A program made the translations under genes and the position numbers. A stretch of 64,000 nt of DNA from Novosphingobium resinovorum. Its GTDB lineage: Bacteria; Pseudomonadota; Alphaproteobacteria; Sphingomonadales; Sphingomonadaceae. Under the pieces are notes generated by a model. The model was not told the DNA's origin, searched no databases, and saw only the letters and a program-made list of their open reading frames with translations. The stretch is taken from NCBI RefSeq assembly GCF_027922145.1, contig NZ_BSFC01000024.1:372001-436000 (forward strand), given 5' to 3'. Positions 52,291 through 61,552 of the stretch are shown in pieces (positions within the stretch are counted from its first letter, which is position 1; every line of letters begins with the position of its first letter).

Positions 52291-53610
52291 TCAGGCGACG
52301 TTGCGCTGGCCGTCGCCGCTCTCGATCCACTCGATCAGCATGGTCAGCGTGTGACGCAGCGTGCGCTCGGTCTCGCCGAGGCGCGCCTCGAGCTTGTCCG
52401 AGCGGGCGATGGCATCCGCCAGTTGCTGCTCAAGCGCCCCGAACTGCTCGCCCTGCGCTTGCCGTGCCGAGGCTTCGCGCTCTTCGGCAGCAGCGGTGAG
52501 TTGTGCGATCGCCGAGTGCAGCTCACTGAACTGCGCGTCGCGCCCGGCCATGGCCGCCTCGATCAGCGCATTGGCGCCGGCGGTGTCGAGCATGTCGCGA
52601 TGAGCGAGCGCCGCCTCGATGAGCGCGGTCGCGCCTTCCGTATCCAGCGCCTCGCGATCGGCGAGTGCCGACTCGATCAGCGCCATGACAACGGAGGTAT
52701 CGATCGCCTGCACCGGCGCACTTGCGAAACCCGCGGCTTCCACCGGTTGCGCAGCGGCAACCTCGGGCTCCGCGACTTTGGTGACCACTGCCAGCGCGCC
52801 GTCGTCATTCATCTCGTCAAGCACCTGCTCGAGCATCGCGGCGTCGAGGTGCTCTCGGCGGTCCACCGCACCCAGCAGGAGCAAACGATTGACGATCTGG
52901 TTGATGCGGCGCGGAATACCGCCGGTCGCCTCGTGGATCGCCGGGAACAGTGCCGGATCGAAGCTCGGGTTACCCTTCCAGCCGACGCAGCCGAGGCGGT
53001 GCTCGACGTAAGGCTGGACCTCGCGCACGTGCATCGGGCCGAGGTGGTGCGTCGCGATAACGCGCTGACGCAGCTGTTCGAGCTGGTTGCTCTCCAGCAG
53101 AGTCTCGCGGAACTCGGGCTGGCCGAGCAGCAACGTCTGCAGCAGCGGGTGCGAGCCGAGCTGGAAGTTGGAGAGCATGCGCAGCTCCTCCAGCGCGCTG
53201 ACCGAGAGGTTCTGCGCCTCGTCGACGATCAGCAGGCAGCGGCGGCCGGCGCGCGCCTCGTCATGGAAGAACGCCTCCAGCGTGCCGAGCGCGGAGGCCT
53301 TGTCATGGCCCTGCACCGGCAGCCCGAACGACTGCGCGACGACATGGACGATCTCCTCGCCGTCGAGCGCGCTGGTCACGACGTTGGCGGCGGTCATGCG
53401 CGCCGGATCGATGGTCGCCATCAGGTAGGCGACGAGTGTGGACTTGCCCGCACCGACCTCGCCGGTGATGACCACGAAGCCCTCGCCCTGGGCAAGGCCG
53501 TAGCCGAGGTAGGACAGCGCCTTCCTGTGCGTGCTGCTCTCGAAATAGAACGCGGGGTCGGGGGTCAGCTGGAAAGGCCTGGCGTCGAGCCCGTAGAAGT
53601 CGTCGAACAT
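52291..53610 (-). CDS. ExeA-like secretion ATPase, XrtA-associated
   Basis: The protein has 439 residues from the ATG at 53,610. The N-terminus MFDDFYGLDARPFQLTPDP is the hallmark of the PEP-CTERM-locus ATPase. Walker A is TGEVGAGKST (49-58) and Walker B LLIVDEAQNLS at about 124-134. The last 140 residues are a non-conserved tail with three repeats of about 19 residues (ALIEAALAHRD type), then a coiled coil. It is probably an assembly or secretion motor for the EPS machinery. It ends 15 bases before the deacetylase start. Confidence 0.9.
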   Translation of the reverse strand: MFDDFYGLDARPFQLTPDPAFYFESSTHRKALSYLGYGLAQGEGFVVITGEVGAGKSTLVAYLMATIDPARMTAANVVTSALDGEEIVHVVAQSFGLPVQGHDKASALGTLEAFFHDEARAGRRCLLIVDEAQNLSVSALEELRMLSNFQLGSHPLLQTLLLGQPEFRETLLESNQLEQLRQRVIATHHLGPMHVREVQPYVEHRLGCVGWKGNPSFDPALFPAIHEATGGIPRRINQIVNRLLLLGAVDRREHLDAAMLEQVLDEMNDDGALAVVTKVAEPEVAAAQPVEAAGFASAPVQAIDTSVVMALIESALADREALDTEGATALIEAALAHRDMLDTAGANALIEAAMAGRDAQFSELHSAIAQLTAAAEEREASARQAQGEQFGALEQQLADAIARSDKLEARLGETERTLRHTLTMLIEWIESGDGQRNVA

Positions 53611-53623
53611 CGGGTTTCTCTCC

Positions 53624-55375
53624 TCAGAAGGTATAGCGCAGACCCGCGAGCGCCGAGGCGGTCCACAGGTCGTCGATGGAGGGTGTATCGTACTTCGCCC
53701 CGTCGATGCCGACAGCGAGCGTACCACGCAGGCGCGGCGCGAACATCTTGTAGTAGCTGGCCGAAGCACCGTAGCCGGCAACGTCGCCGGTCAGCGGGTC
53801 GTTGCTGCTGATCCAGTTGGCGTAGACGTTGGCCGACCAGCCCGCGTCGCGGCCCAGATCGCCGCCGACATAGGCCGCCAGCCACCAGTTCTCGTCCAGC
53901 ACGCCGTTTGCGGAGGCGAGGACGGTGTTGCGCGCGGCAATGTACTTGCGGCGGTCGTATCCGGCACCGAGACCTGCACGCATGCGGCCGAACTTCATCG
54001 AGTAGCTCGCCGTCACGCCGCGCGCCCGGAAAGTGGACGAACGCAGCGAGCCAAGTGCGCCGGACAGGCAGCTGCCGCCTTCCAGCGAGGCGACGCAGCC
54101 GCGCAATTCGCCGGTGACGGGATCACGCACGACCTCGAAGTCATCCGGCAACTGGTCGAGCGCGCGGTTGACCTGCCCGCCGAAGCCCGAGACGTTGTCG
54201 TAGACCGCGACGTTGAACTGGGCACGGTCGCTCGGCGCATAGGCTAGCGTGCCGCCGAAGCTGGTCGAGCCGTAGCGGCGGCCGATATGGGCCGACAGCG
54301 AGGTTCGGCGGCTCGGGCGCCACATGACGGCGGCGTCCCAGATGAGGCCGCTGACGTCGTAGGCCATTACGCGCGGGGAGGACTTGTCGGTCACGTAGCG
54401 GCCATCGGAGCCCAGCACCGGCAGGCCGTTTGCATCGCGCACGGCATCGCGGCTGGAAATCTCCACGTCCTCATAGCCGATCGCGCCGACCACCTGCACG
54501 GTGCGGCTGACCGGCACGGTGACCATCGCACGGGCCTGCATGTCGCGGGCACGCTGGTCGAGGTTGGAGATGTCCTCCTGATAGAAGCTGCCGCCGACGC
54601 CCACGCCCACCGGTAACACCGTGCCCGGCGCGAAGCCCGCCTGGACGTCCGCCGACTGGACGACGCTCTTGTCGAAGACATCGGCCGCTGCGCCGGTCTG
54701 GAGATTGCGCGCGGCGTTGGACTGCTCGACCTTGGTGAAACCGGCCCGGTAATTGGCGCCCACATCGAGATCGCCGATCCGCTTGGTTACCGAAGGGCCT
54801 CCGTAGACAGAGTAGACCGTCGACTTGCCGTTGCCCGACAGCGGCCCGGCGGCGAGCGCGGAACCGCCGTTCTCGACGTTGACCTGCGAGGCCAGCGCGC
54901 CCGCTTCGACCGTCACACCCGGAACGATGGTCGTGTAGCCGCGCACGACGCCGCTGATAGCGTCGCCGTCGCCTGCCTTCTTGCCCCAGCCGAATTGGCG
55001 CTGATAGCGCACCGAGGCCGAAGCCCCATTGTTGCGGCCCTGGATCGAGGCGTCCACGCCGACCGCGACCTGGGTGTAGGTCAGCACGTCGCTACCGGGG
55101 GACAGTTCGGCGGTCACGATCTGGTCGACCTCGATATAAGGCGCGATCTCGATGCGCTTGCCGCCCTGCCCTTTGGCACCGCGCCGCGAAGCGCGGTCGG
55201 ACTTGCCGGAAGCTGTGTCGGATGTGCTGTCGCCGCCCATCCCGGCACCGGAACTCCCCATGCCTCCGCTCATGCCGCCGCCATAGCCGGTCGACTGGGC
55301 ATGGCCGGCTGCCGGTAGCGCAAGAGCGATCACGGCCAGCGCCACCATGCCTGATGCCTGCTTCATGCGGCTCAT
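53624..55375 (-). CDS. Outer-membrane beta-barrel protein, PEP-CTERM/EPS locus
   Basis: The protein has 583 residues; the start at 55,375 overlaps the kinase stop by 4 bases (ATGA), with an ATG at 55,366 as alternative. A signal peptide (1-26, ending GHA) is followed by a Gly/Met/Ser-rich linker (about 27-70). The rest alternates short polar and aromatic strands and ends in ALAGLRYTF, the terminal Phe typical of outer-membrane barrels. It probably forms the outer-membrane channel or scaffold for the exopolysaccharide, complementing the short export lipoprotein. Confidence 0.85.
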   Translation of the reverse strand: MSRMKQASGMVALAVIALALPAAGHAQSTGYGGGMSGGMGSSGAGMGGDSTSDTASGKSDRASRRGAKGQGGKRIEIAPYIEVDQIVTAELSPGSDVLTYTQVAVGVDASIQGRNNGASASVRYQRQFGWGKKAGDGDAISGVVRGYTTIVPGVTVEAGALASQVNVENGGSALAAGPLSGNGKSTVYSVYGGPSVTKRIGDLDVGANYRAGFTKVEQSNAARNLQTGAAADVFDKSVVQSADVQAGFAPGTVLPVGVGVGGSFYQEDISNLDQRARDMQARAMVTVPVSRTVQVVGAIGYEDVEISSRDAVRDANGLPVLGSDGRYVTDKSSPRVMAYDVSGLIWDAAVMWRPSRRTSLSAHIGRRYGSTSFGGTLAYAPSDRAQFNVAVYDNVSGFGGQVNRALDQLPDDFEVVRDPVTGELRGCVASLEGGSCLSGALGSLRSSTFRARGVTASYSMKFGRMRAGLGAGYDRRKYIAARNTVLASANGVLDENWWLAAYVGGDLGRDAGWSANVYANWISSNDPLTGDVAGYGASASYYKMFAPRLRGTLAVGIDGAKYDTPSIDDLWTASALAGLRYTF

Positions 55376-56367
55376 CCCTTGTATCCGTAGTAGGAGCCGA
55401 ACCGGCGACCGCTCGGGCTGAACTGGGCCGCGTTGAGCAGCAATTGCACGTTCGGGCATGCGCCCAGCAGCGAGATCGCATCGTCGAGCGCCCCTCGCCC
55501 GGTCTTGTCCGCGCGCGCGATCACGACGGTCTGGCCGACATACTTGGCAAGTTCGGCTGCAGGCGAAGCCGCCAGCGCCGGAGGCGAATCGAAGATCACC
55601 ATCCGGTTGGCCGCACCCTGCGTCAGCCGGTCGAGAATACGGGCGGTGCGTGAACTGGACAGGTATTCGCTATCATGCGCCGTCGTATCTCCGGCGGGGA
55701 GCACCCAGAGCCCGGGAATGTCGGTGCCGAGCACGCAAGTCGCAACGTCGATCGTCTCGTCCATCAGCGCGTCCATCAGCCCCGGACCGCCCGGAAGGCC
55801 GAGCGCGGAGAGGATCGAAGGCTTGGCGAAGTCGGCATCGACGAGCAGGACTTCGCTCTCTTTCTCCGCCGCGATCGATAGCGCGAGATTGAGTGCGCAG
55901 TAAGTCTTGCCCTCGCCCGGATGCGGCGAGGAGATCAGCACGCGCTGTGCCATCGGCCCCGCCTTCTGGCGGCGCAGGTCTGCAGCCTGAACCAGCAGCT
56001 GGCGCTTGATGATGCGAAACTCCTCCAGAAGCTCGGTGACCGCGCCTTCGGGCACGATCAGGCCCTGCTCGCGCAGGTGCTCGCGATCGACGGGATGCAC
56101 GGTATCGCTGAAGCGTGCGGGCTCAGGCGCCGGTTCTGCGGCGGGCTGAGGCGCCGGAGCCGGAACCACGGCTGCAGGCGCGTGTGCGGGTCGAGCGGAA
56201 ACGGGCTCTGACCTTGCGGGCGCGCGCCTTGCAGGCCGCTCCGGAAACGCCACCGGCTTCGCAATCAGCGTGTTGAAGTCGAACCGGCCATTGGCGCGCT
56301 CGAACAGCGATTCGCCTTCGGGTTCATCGGGCTGGTCAGGTACGGGGATCTTGCGATGATCGGTCAT
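55372..56367 (-). CDS. Tyrosine autokinase of the XrtA exopolysaccharide system
   Basis: The protein has 331 residues from the ATG at 56,367. After a Pro/Ala-rich segment (about 45-85) comes a BY-kinase/ParA-like domain: Walker A SSPHPGEGKT, Walker A' VLLVDADFAKPS and a Walker B-like VIFDSPPALAAS. The C-terminus GRRFGSYYGYKG carries the tyrosine cluster used for autophosphorylation. It works with the Wzz-like membrane protein encoded upstream, 10 bases away, as the cytoplasmic half of a split Wzc, controlling polymer length and export. Confidence 0.92.
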   Translation of the reverse strand: MTDHRKIPVPDQPDEPEGESLFERANGRFDFNTLIAKPVAFPERPARRAPARSEPVSARPAHAPAAVVPAPAPQPAAEPAPEPARFSDTVHPVDREHLREQGLIVPEGAVTELLEEFRIIKRQLLVQAADLRRQKAGPMAQRVLISSPHPGEGKTYCALNLALSIAAEKESEVLLVDADFAKPSILSALGLPGGPGLMDALMDETIDVATCVLGTDIPGLWVLPAGDTTAHDSEYLSSSRTARILDRLTQGAANRMVIFDSPPALAASPAAELAKYVGQTVVIARADKTGRGALDDAISLLGACPNVQLLLNAAQFSPSGRRFGSYYGYKG

Positions 56368-56377
56368 GTCAGTCCCC

Positions 56378-57901
56378 TCACGCCACCATGCCGCGCTGGA
56401 TGAACTCGGCGGCGAGCAGCACCACGAACAGTCCGCAAAGCGCAGCCGTCCCGGCATAGAAATACTTGAGACGCTTGGCCCTCAGCGCCCGTGCACGATC
56501 GGTCAGGCTGTGCGAGATCGCGCCCAGTACCGGCAGGCCGGTCGCCTTCTCCAGCCCCGCAGTGGTGGCGAAGACCGAACGCACCCGGCTCAAGGCAAAG
56601 GCGCCGGCGCATCCACCCGCGAAGCCCACGATCAGCACGCCCAGCAGCAGCACCGGACGGTTCGGCGCGACCGGCGTACGCGGGCTCGTCGGCGGATCGA
56701 CGACCTGGAACTTCACCGCTTCGCGCTCGGTCTTCACTTCGCCGCGCAGGCGCAGTTCCTCGCGGTCCTGGAGAAGCTTGTCGTACTGCTGGCGAAGCAC
56801 GTCGTAGTCACGATTGATGCGCTGGGCCTGGGTCGCGAGTTCGGGATCGGAGATCGCGGAGGCAGTCAGCGAGGCGATGTCGGACTGCGTCGCGGCCTTA
56901 CGCGACTGCAGCGCCTGCACGCTCGCCTGCCGCTCGGCGCGGATCGACTGGAGCGAGGAATAGGCCGGGTTGATGGTGCCGCCGCCGCTCGCCGCTTCCT
57001 GCGCCGCCGGAGCGCGCAAGGCCGCAACCTGGTTCTTGGCCGCGATCACGTCGGGGTGATTCTCGGTGAGGCCGCGCGCCCGCATCGCCGCGAGATCGGC
57101 CTGTGCGCGCGCCAGCGAGGACTGCGCCCCGCCATCCGCGGCACCGCCCGCGATCGTGCGCGGCGTGCCCGCAAGCTGCCCGTCGATCGCTGCCGAAGCG
57201 CTCTGCGCCGCCGAAAGGTCGGCATCGATATCGCGCAGCGTCGAACGCGCGCTCTCCAGACGCTGCGCCACGGCGGCGCCGCCAAGCGCCATTTCCGGGT
57301 GCTGCGCCTCGAAGGCGGTGCGTTTGCTCTCGGCCGATTCCAGCTCGCGTTCACGCGCGCGCAGTTGCTGGTTCACGAATTCCAGCGTCTCGACCATGTC
57401 GCCGCGATTGCCGGAGAGATTCTCTTCCCGGAAGATATCGATCAGCTTCTGCGCAACACTCTGCGCCAGCTTGGCGTTCTCGGCATCGGAGAAGGAGCTG
57501 TCGTTGGCGGTCGCGGTGATCTCGAAGAGGTTGTCCTCCTGGCTCACGACCTTGACGTTCTTGCCCAGCTTGAGGACCGCCGCTTCCATCGCCTTGGGGT
57601 TCTCGATGGTGTCGCCGAGGCGCGTCGCCCGAACGACCTTCTCGAGGTTCACGGCGCTGGTGAGGGTCTGGCGAATTCGCTCGATGTCGCGCTTCTTGTC
57701 CGCCACGCCGATACCGACCTGCTCAGCCAGGGCGTCGTCGAGCTGGATAAAGATGCGCGCGTGCGATTCGTAGCTGTTCGGGATCAGCGCCACGACCAGC
57801 CAGCCCGCAAGGCAGACCGCCCAGGCCACAGCCAGCGCGATCCAGCGACGATGCCAGATGCTGTGCAGTCCGGCGAGCAGTTCTTCGTAGAGCGAATCCA
57901 T
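56378..57901 (-). CDS. Chain-length determinant (Wzz/GumC-like), XrtA system
   Basis: The protein has 507 residues. TM1 is at about 20-37 (IALAVAWAVCLAGWLVVAL) and TM2 near the C-terminus (about 420-440), with a long periplasmic coiled-coil region between them and the PxxP-containing DPPTSPRTPVAPNRP before TM2. It is an inner-membrane polysaccharide co-polymerase without its own kinase domain, which the next gene supplies. It starts one base before the stop of the export gene is passed, so it is in the same operon. Confidence 0.92.
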   Translation of the reverse strand: MDSLYEELLAGLHSIWHRRWIALAVAWAVCLAGWLVVALIPNSYESHARIFIQLDDALAEQVGIGVADKKRDIERIRQTLTSAVNLEKVVRATRLGDTIENPKAMEAAVLKLGKNVKVVSQEDNLFEITATANDSSFSDAENAKLAQSVAQKLIDIFREENLSGNRGDMVETLEFVNQQLRARERELESAESKRTAFEAQHPEMALGGAAVAQRLESARSTLRDIDADLSAAQSASAAIDGQLAGTPRTIAGGAADGGAQSSLARAQADLAAMRARGLTENHPDVIAAKNQVAALRAPAAQEAASGGGTINPAYSSLQSIRAERQASVQALQSRKAATQSDIASLTASAISDPELATQAQRINRDYDVLRQQYDKLLQDREELRLRGEVKTEREAVKFQVVDPPTSPRTPVAPNRPVLLLGVLIVGFAGGCAGAFALSRVRSVFATTAGLEKATGLPVLGAISHSLTDRARALRAKRLKYFYAGTAALCGLFVVLLAAEFIQRGMVA

Positions 57902-57902
57902 C

Positions 57903-58547
57903 TTAGAACATGCTTTCCGGGATGATGATCACGTCACCGGGAGACAGCATGACGTTGGCCTTGCTGTCGCCCTTCTTGAGCAGGTCGCCGAGGCGCAGTT
58001 TGTATTCCTGCTGCTTGCCCGCCGTCTTGTCGAAGCGGATCAGACGCGCGCTGTTGCCCGAGGCATATTCGGAAAGCCCCCCCACCGCGATCATCGCGTC
58101 GAGCACGGTCATGTTCGCCCGGTACGGGATCGACGCAGGCTTCTCGGTGGCGCCGACGATGCGAATCTGCTGGCTGAACGTGCCCGAGAACCCGTCGACG
58201 ATGACCGAAACCAGCGGGTCCTCGATGTATTGCGACAGCTGAAGGCGCAGGTCCTCGGCCAGCATCGAAGGCGTCTTGCCCACGGCGGGCATGTCGGTGA
58301 TCAGCGGCGTGGTGATGCGGCCATCGGGGCGAACCTGCACTTTCGCGCCGAGTTCGGGGTTGCGCCAGACGAAGACGGTCAACTGATCGAGCGGACCGAT
58401 GACGTATTCCTCACCCGGCCCTTCCTGCATCGACACGAAAGACGCGGGCGGCAATTCCCGGGCAGGGCCGCCGGAGGCGCCGCATCCGGTCAGGGCGACG
58501 CTGGCAAGCGCGGTAGCGGCCAGAAGTCGGGCTGGAAGATGCGGCAT
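57903..58547 (-). CDS. Polysaccharide export lipoprotein (Wza-like), XrtA system
   Basis: The protein has 214 residues from the ATG at 58,547, preceded by GAGGAC. A lipoprotein signal ends in ALTGC with Cys22. The poly-export domain begins at YVIGPLDQLTVFVWRNPEL, followed by a SLBB-type segment with LSEYASGNSARLIR, and ends VMLSPGDVIIIPESMF. It forms the periplasmic/outer-membrane export channel for the EPS. It is first in the run of core export genes, with a palindrome about 105 bases upstream. Confidence 0.93.
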   Translation of the reverse strand: MPHLPARLLAATALASVALTGCGASGGPARELPPASFVSMQEGPGEEYVIGPLDQLTVFVWRNPELGAKVQVRPDGRITTPLITDMPAVGKTPSMLAEDLRLQLSQYIEDPLVSVIVDGFSGTFSQQIRIVGATEKPASIPYRANMTVLDAMIAVGGLSEYASGNSARLIRFDKTAGKQQEYKLRLGDLLKKGDSKANVMLSPGDVIIIPESMF

Positions 58548-58651
58548 CAAAACGTCCTCGTCCTGCGCCCGGCCCGCTTCGCACGCCATGCGCGCAAGTC
58601 AGGCCCGGCAAAATTCAGTCCCCCGTATCGATGCAAACGGTGAATATTGCG

Positions 58652-58669
58652 TTAGCCTTGCAAGGCTAA
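58652..58669. promoter_or_regulatory. 18-bp perfect palindrome upstream of the EPS export gene
   Basis: TTAGCCTTGCAAGGCTAA is perfectly self-complementary and lies in the 174 bases between the decarboxylase stop and the export gene start. No U-run follows in the direction of transcription, which favours an operator over a terminator. Confidence 0.5.
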
Positions 58670-58679
58670 TTCCACGGCG

Positions 58680-58694
58680 GTCCCAAATCGGGAC
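58680..58694. promoter_or_regulatory. GTCCC-AAATC-GGGAC dyad
   Basis: A 5-bp inverted repeat lies 10 bases upstream (in transcription direction) of the 18-bp palindrome. It differs at two bases from a dyad at 42,703-42,717 on the other side of the EPS locus. Confidence 0.35.
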
Positions 58695-58721
58695 GCGAGC
58701 GATTCAGGCGTTAACGTACGG

Positions 58722-59948
58722 TCAGACTAGCATTTCTTTCGCGGGGCCCTGGCCGAGGAAGCTGGCCGGACTGGCGCTGGCACCATAGGCCCCGGCGCAA
58801 AACACCGCGATCAGGTCGTCCACTTCGGCGCGAGGGAAACCGCCTTTGTCCGCCAGCTTGTCGAGCGGCGTGCAGAGGCATCCGACGATCGAGGCTTCCT
58901 CCTCCACTTCCGCGCCGAAACGAGTGGCGATCGCCGAAGGGTAATTGCGCCGCACCACGGTCCCGAAATTGCCCGAAGCCGCAAGCTGATGATGCAGCCC
59001 GCCATCGGTGATGAGAAAGACTTCGCCGTGGCTGATCTTGCGATCGACAATACGCGCGATATAGACGCCAGCTTCACCGACGAGATAGCGCCCCAGTTCG
59101 ATGCAGAACTGCGTGTCCCGCAGCACCTCGGGAAGTGTCTCCAGTCGCGCAGCCAAGCGCTCGCCGAGGAGCGAAAGATCAAGCGGCGTGTCCCCTGGGA
59201 AATAGGGAATACCGAGCCCGCCACCCAGATTGCAGTGCGGGAGTGGCGTTCCACTGTCTTCGGCGAGCCGAGCCGCCAGCGCCAGCGCCTGGCCCTGCGT
59301 CTCGGCGATCGCCTCGGCATCGAGCGCCTGACTTCCCGCGAAAATATGAAACCCGCGCCATTCCGCACCACTGGCGACGACCTCGCGCACCAGCGCAGGC
59401 ACCCGTTCGGCATCGACACCGAACGGTTTGGCGCCGCCGCCCATCTTCATTCCCGATCCCTTGAGATCGAACTCCGGGTTCACGCGAATGGCGAGACGGG
59501 GAGCGATGCCCAGCCGATCACCGATGGCGATGGCGCGGACTGCTTCGCCCTCGGATTCCAGATTGAGCGTCACGCCGGAGAGGATCGCCGTTTCCAGTTC
59601 GGCGTCGCGTTTGCCCGGCCCGGCAAAACTGACGTGATGCAAAGGGAGGCCCGCATCGCGGACGATTTCGAGCTCCCCTCCCGATGCAATGTCGAACCCG
59701 TCGACCAGCCCGGCCATCAGCGCCAACAGCGGCGGGAACGGGTTGGCCTTGACTGCGTAGTGGAGAGCGACACGCCCAGGCAGCGACGAGCGCAACGCGG
59801 CCACACGTCCACGGATGAGGTCGCTGCTATAGAGAAACAATGGCGTCGACGCCGCTTCCTCGACCCAATGCGTCACGGGTCGGCCACCGATAGCAAGCGT
59901 GCCGCCGATGGCTTCGTACCCGACCGGAATCGGCCCCAGCGGCTTCAT
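58722..59948 (-). CDS. PLP-dependent decarboxylase, exosortase A-associated
   Basis: The 408-residue fold-type III decarboxylase belongs to the diaminopimelate/ornithine family. The PLP lysine is Lys67 in YAVKANP; other family elements are FDIASGGEL, NLGGGLGIPY, ELGRYLVGEAGVY and the partner-subunit cysteine in GCLCTPLD. Its true substrate in exosortase loci is unknown, since lysine biosynthesis is not encoded here. Its start overlaps the acyl ligase stop by 4 bases, so the two act together, perhaps making and activating an amine or amino acid used on the EPS. Confidence 0.9.
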   Translation of the reverse strand: MKPLGPIPVGYEAIGGTLAIGGRPVTHWVEEAASTPLFLYSSDLIRGRVAALRSSLPGRVALHYAVKANPFPPLLALMAGLVDGFDIASGGELEIVRDAGLPLHHVSFAGPGKRDAELETAILSGVTLNLESEGEAVRAIAIGDRLGIAPRLAIRVNPEFDLKGSGMKMGGGAKPFGVDAERVPALVREVVASGAEWRGFHIFAGSQALDAEAIAETQGQALALAARLAEDSGTPLPHCNLGGGLGIPYFPGDTPLDLSLLGERLAARLETLPEVLRDTQFCIELGRYLVGEAGVYIARIVDRKISHGEVFLITDGGLHHQLAASGNFGTVVRRNYPSAIATRFGAEVEEEASIVGCLCTPLDKLADKGGFPRAEVDDLIAVFCAGAYGASASPASFLGQGPAKEMLV

Positions 59949-61498
59949 GCGGCTGCCCCCCCTTGCTCGATCCCATGCACGATCTCGGTGGCAAGACCGG
60001 TACGATCGAGCTTTCCATTCGGGCTGACCGGCATCGTTTCACGCCAGTGAATCACTTTGGGCTGCATGAAATTCGGAAGTTCCTGCATGAGTTTACGTGG
60101 CAGTTCTTCGACTGCGTCTGAAGTTTCCGGCGAGGCCCGGACCACCAGATGAACGGCCTGCCCCAGTCGTTCGTCCGGCACGCCCAGAGCGACCGCCTCA
60201 GCGACAAGCCCGGTCGCAAGCGCGGCGTCCTCGACCTCCTGAGGCGAAATGCGATTGCCTGCGCTCTTGATCATCGCATCGCGGCGACCGACGAAATACA
60301 GCAAACCGTCCGGCTCGCGCTTCACGCGGTCCCCAGACCAGACGGCGATCCCGCCATATCGCGAGGCGGCAGGCGCCGGTCTGTAGCGTTCGGCGGTGCG
60401 CGCCGGATCCTGCCAGTATCCTTGCGCCACCAGTGGTCCGCAATGGACCAATTCCCCCTCTTCTCCATCCTGAGATACAGTATTCAAGTCATTGATAACA
60501 AGTATTTCTGCGTGGGGAATGGCCATGCCCATGGACGTGGGATGCGTATCGACGAGATCGGGGTCTAGATATGTCGAGCGAAAAGCTTCGGTCAGGCCGT
60601 ACATCGGGAACAGCCGAGCTTGGGGGAACAGCGCCCTGAGTCGCCGAACGAGGTCCACGGTCAAGGCGCCGCCGCTGTTGGTTAGGCGCCGCAGGCGCGA
60701 TGCCGTTTGCACCGGCCATTCCATTTCGGTGACCTGCACCCAGAGCGGGGGCACGGCCGCCAGTGTCGTGATGGCATGCTTCTCCACCGCCTTCACCAGA
60801 TCGCGCGGCATCAGATAGTCGAGCGGGACTACACAGCCCCCCGCATGCCAAGTCGAAAGCAACTGGTTCTGCCCGTAATCGAACGAAAGCGGCAACACCG
60901 CCAAGGTCCGGTCGTCCCGCGCCAGACCTAGGTAGTCCGCGACACTTTCGGCCCCGAGCCACATGTTCGCGTGGCTCAGCATGACCCCCTTCGGGCGCCC
61001 CGTGGATCCGCTGGTGTACAGAATTGCGGCCAGGTCATCGGGATCAGCCTCGGAAGGTAGCATATCACCGTCGAGTTCGGCCGCAGTCGAAAGTGCCTCT
61101 GCCTCCCCCAACTGCCGACAATGCGCGGGAACGTCGTCCGCTTCCAGCGTCTTGAGCCGGGCCGGCGTTCCGATCAGCAGCACAGCACCGCTATCCGAAA
61201 GGATATGCGCGACCTGTGCATGCTTGAGCAGCGGATTAACCGGAACATGCACCAGCCCCGCCCGCGCCGCCGCCATCGGCATGAGGCAGGTGAGTTCCCC
61301 CTTGGCCGCCCACGTCGCCACCCGCGCGCCCCGCTCGGGAACCTCGCTAGCCAGCCAAGCGGCAAGAAGAGAGACACGCCTTCTTAAATCCTTCCAGCTA
61401 AGCACGCCTTCGCGCAGCACTAGCGCGTCATCTGAATCGACCCCTCGCAGCACGAGGTGATCGAGCGGCAGGATCGGATTTTCGGCGCTATCGGACAT
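59945..61498 (-). CDS. AMP-forming acyl ligase, exosortase A-associated
   Basis: The protein has 517 residues from the ATG at 61,498. ANL motifs are ILYTSGSTGRPKG at about 157-169, MYGLTEAF and the hinge GRRDAMIKSAGNRISPQEVED, with PVSPNGKLDR supplying the C-terminal catalytic Lys. It adenylates an acid and probably loads it on the phosphopantetheine of the ACP encoded across the divergent promoter, as in NRPS-like systems. The frame extends upstream but overlaps the divergent gene. Confidence 0.9.
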   Translation of the reverse strand: MSDSAENPILPLDHLVLRGVDSDDALVLREGVLSWKDLRRRVSLLAAWLASEVPERGARVATWAAKGELTCLMPMAAARAGLVHVPVNPLLKHAQVAHILSDSGAVLLIGTPARLKTLEADDVPAHCRQLGEAEALSTAAELDGDMLPSEADPDDLAAILYTSGSTGRPKGVMLSHANMWLGAESVADYLGLARDDRTLAVLPLSFDYGQNQLLSTWHAGGCVVPLDYLMPRDLVKAVEKHAITTLAAVPPLWVQVTEMEWPVQTASRLRRLTNSGGALTVDLVRRLRALFPQARLFPMYGLTEAFRSTYLDPDLVDTHPTSMGMAIPHAEILVINDLNTVSQDGEEGELVHCGPLVAQGYWQDPARTAERYRPAPAASRYGGIAVWSGDRVKREPDGLLYFVGRRDAMIKSAGNRISPQEVEDAALATGLVAEAVALGVPDERLGQAVHLVVRASPETSDAVEELPRKLMQELPNFMQPKVIHWRETMPVSPNGKLDRTGLATEIVHGIEQGGAAA

Positions 61499-61552
61499 TG
61501 GGCCGAGCGTTGTTGGGCCGGGCATGAGAAGGAAAGGCTCCGCGAGGGGTAC

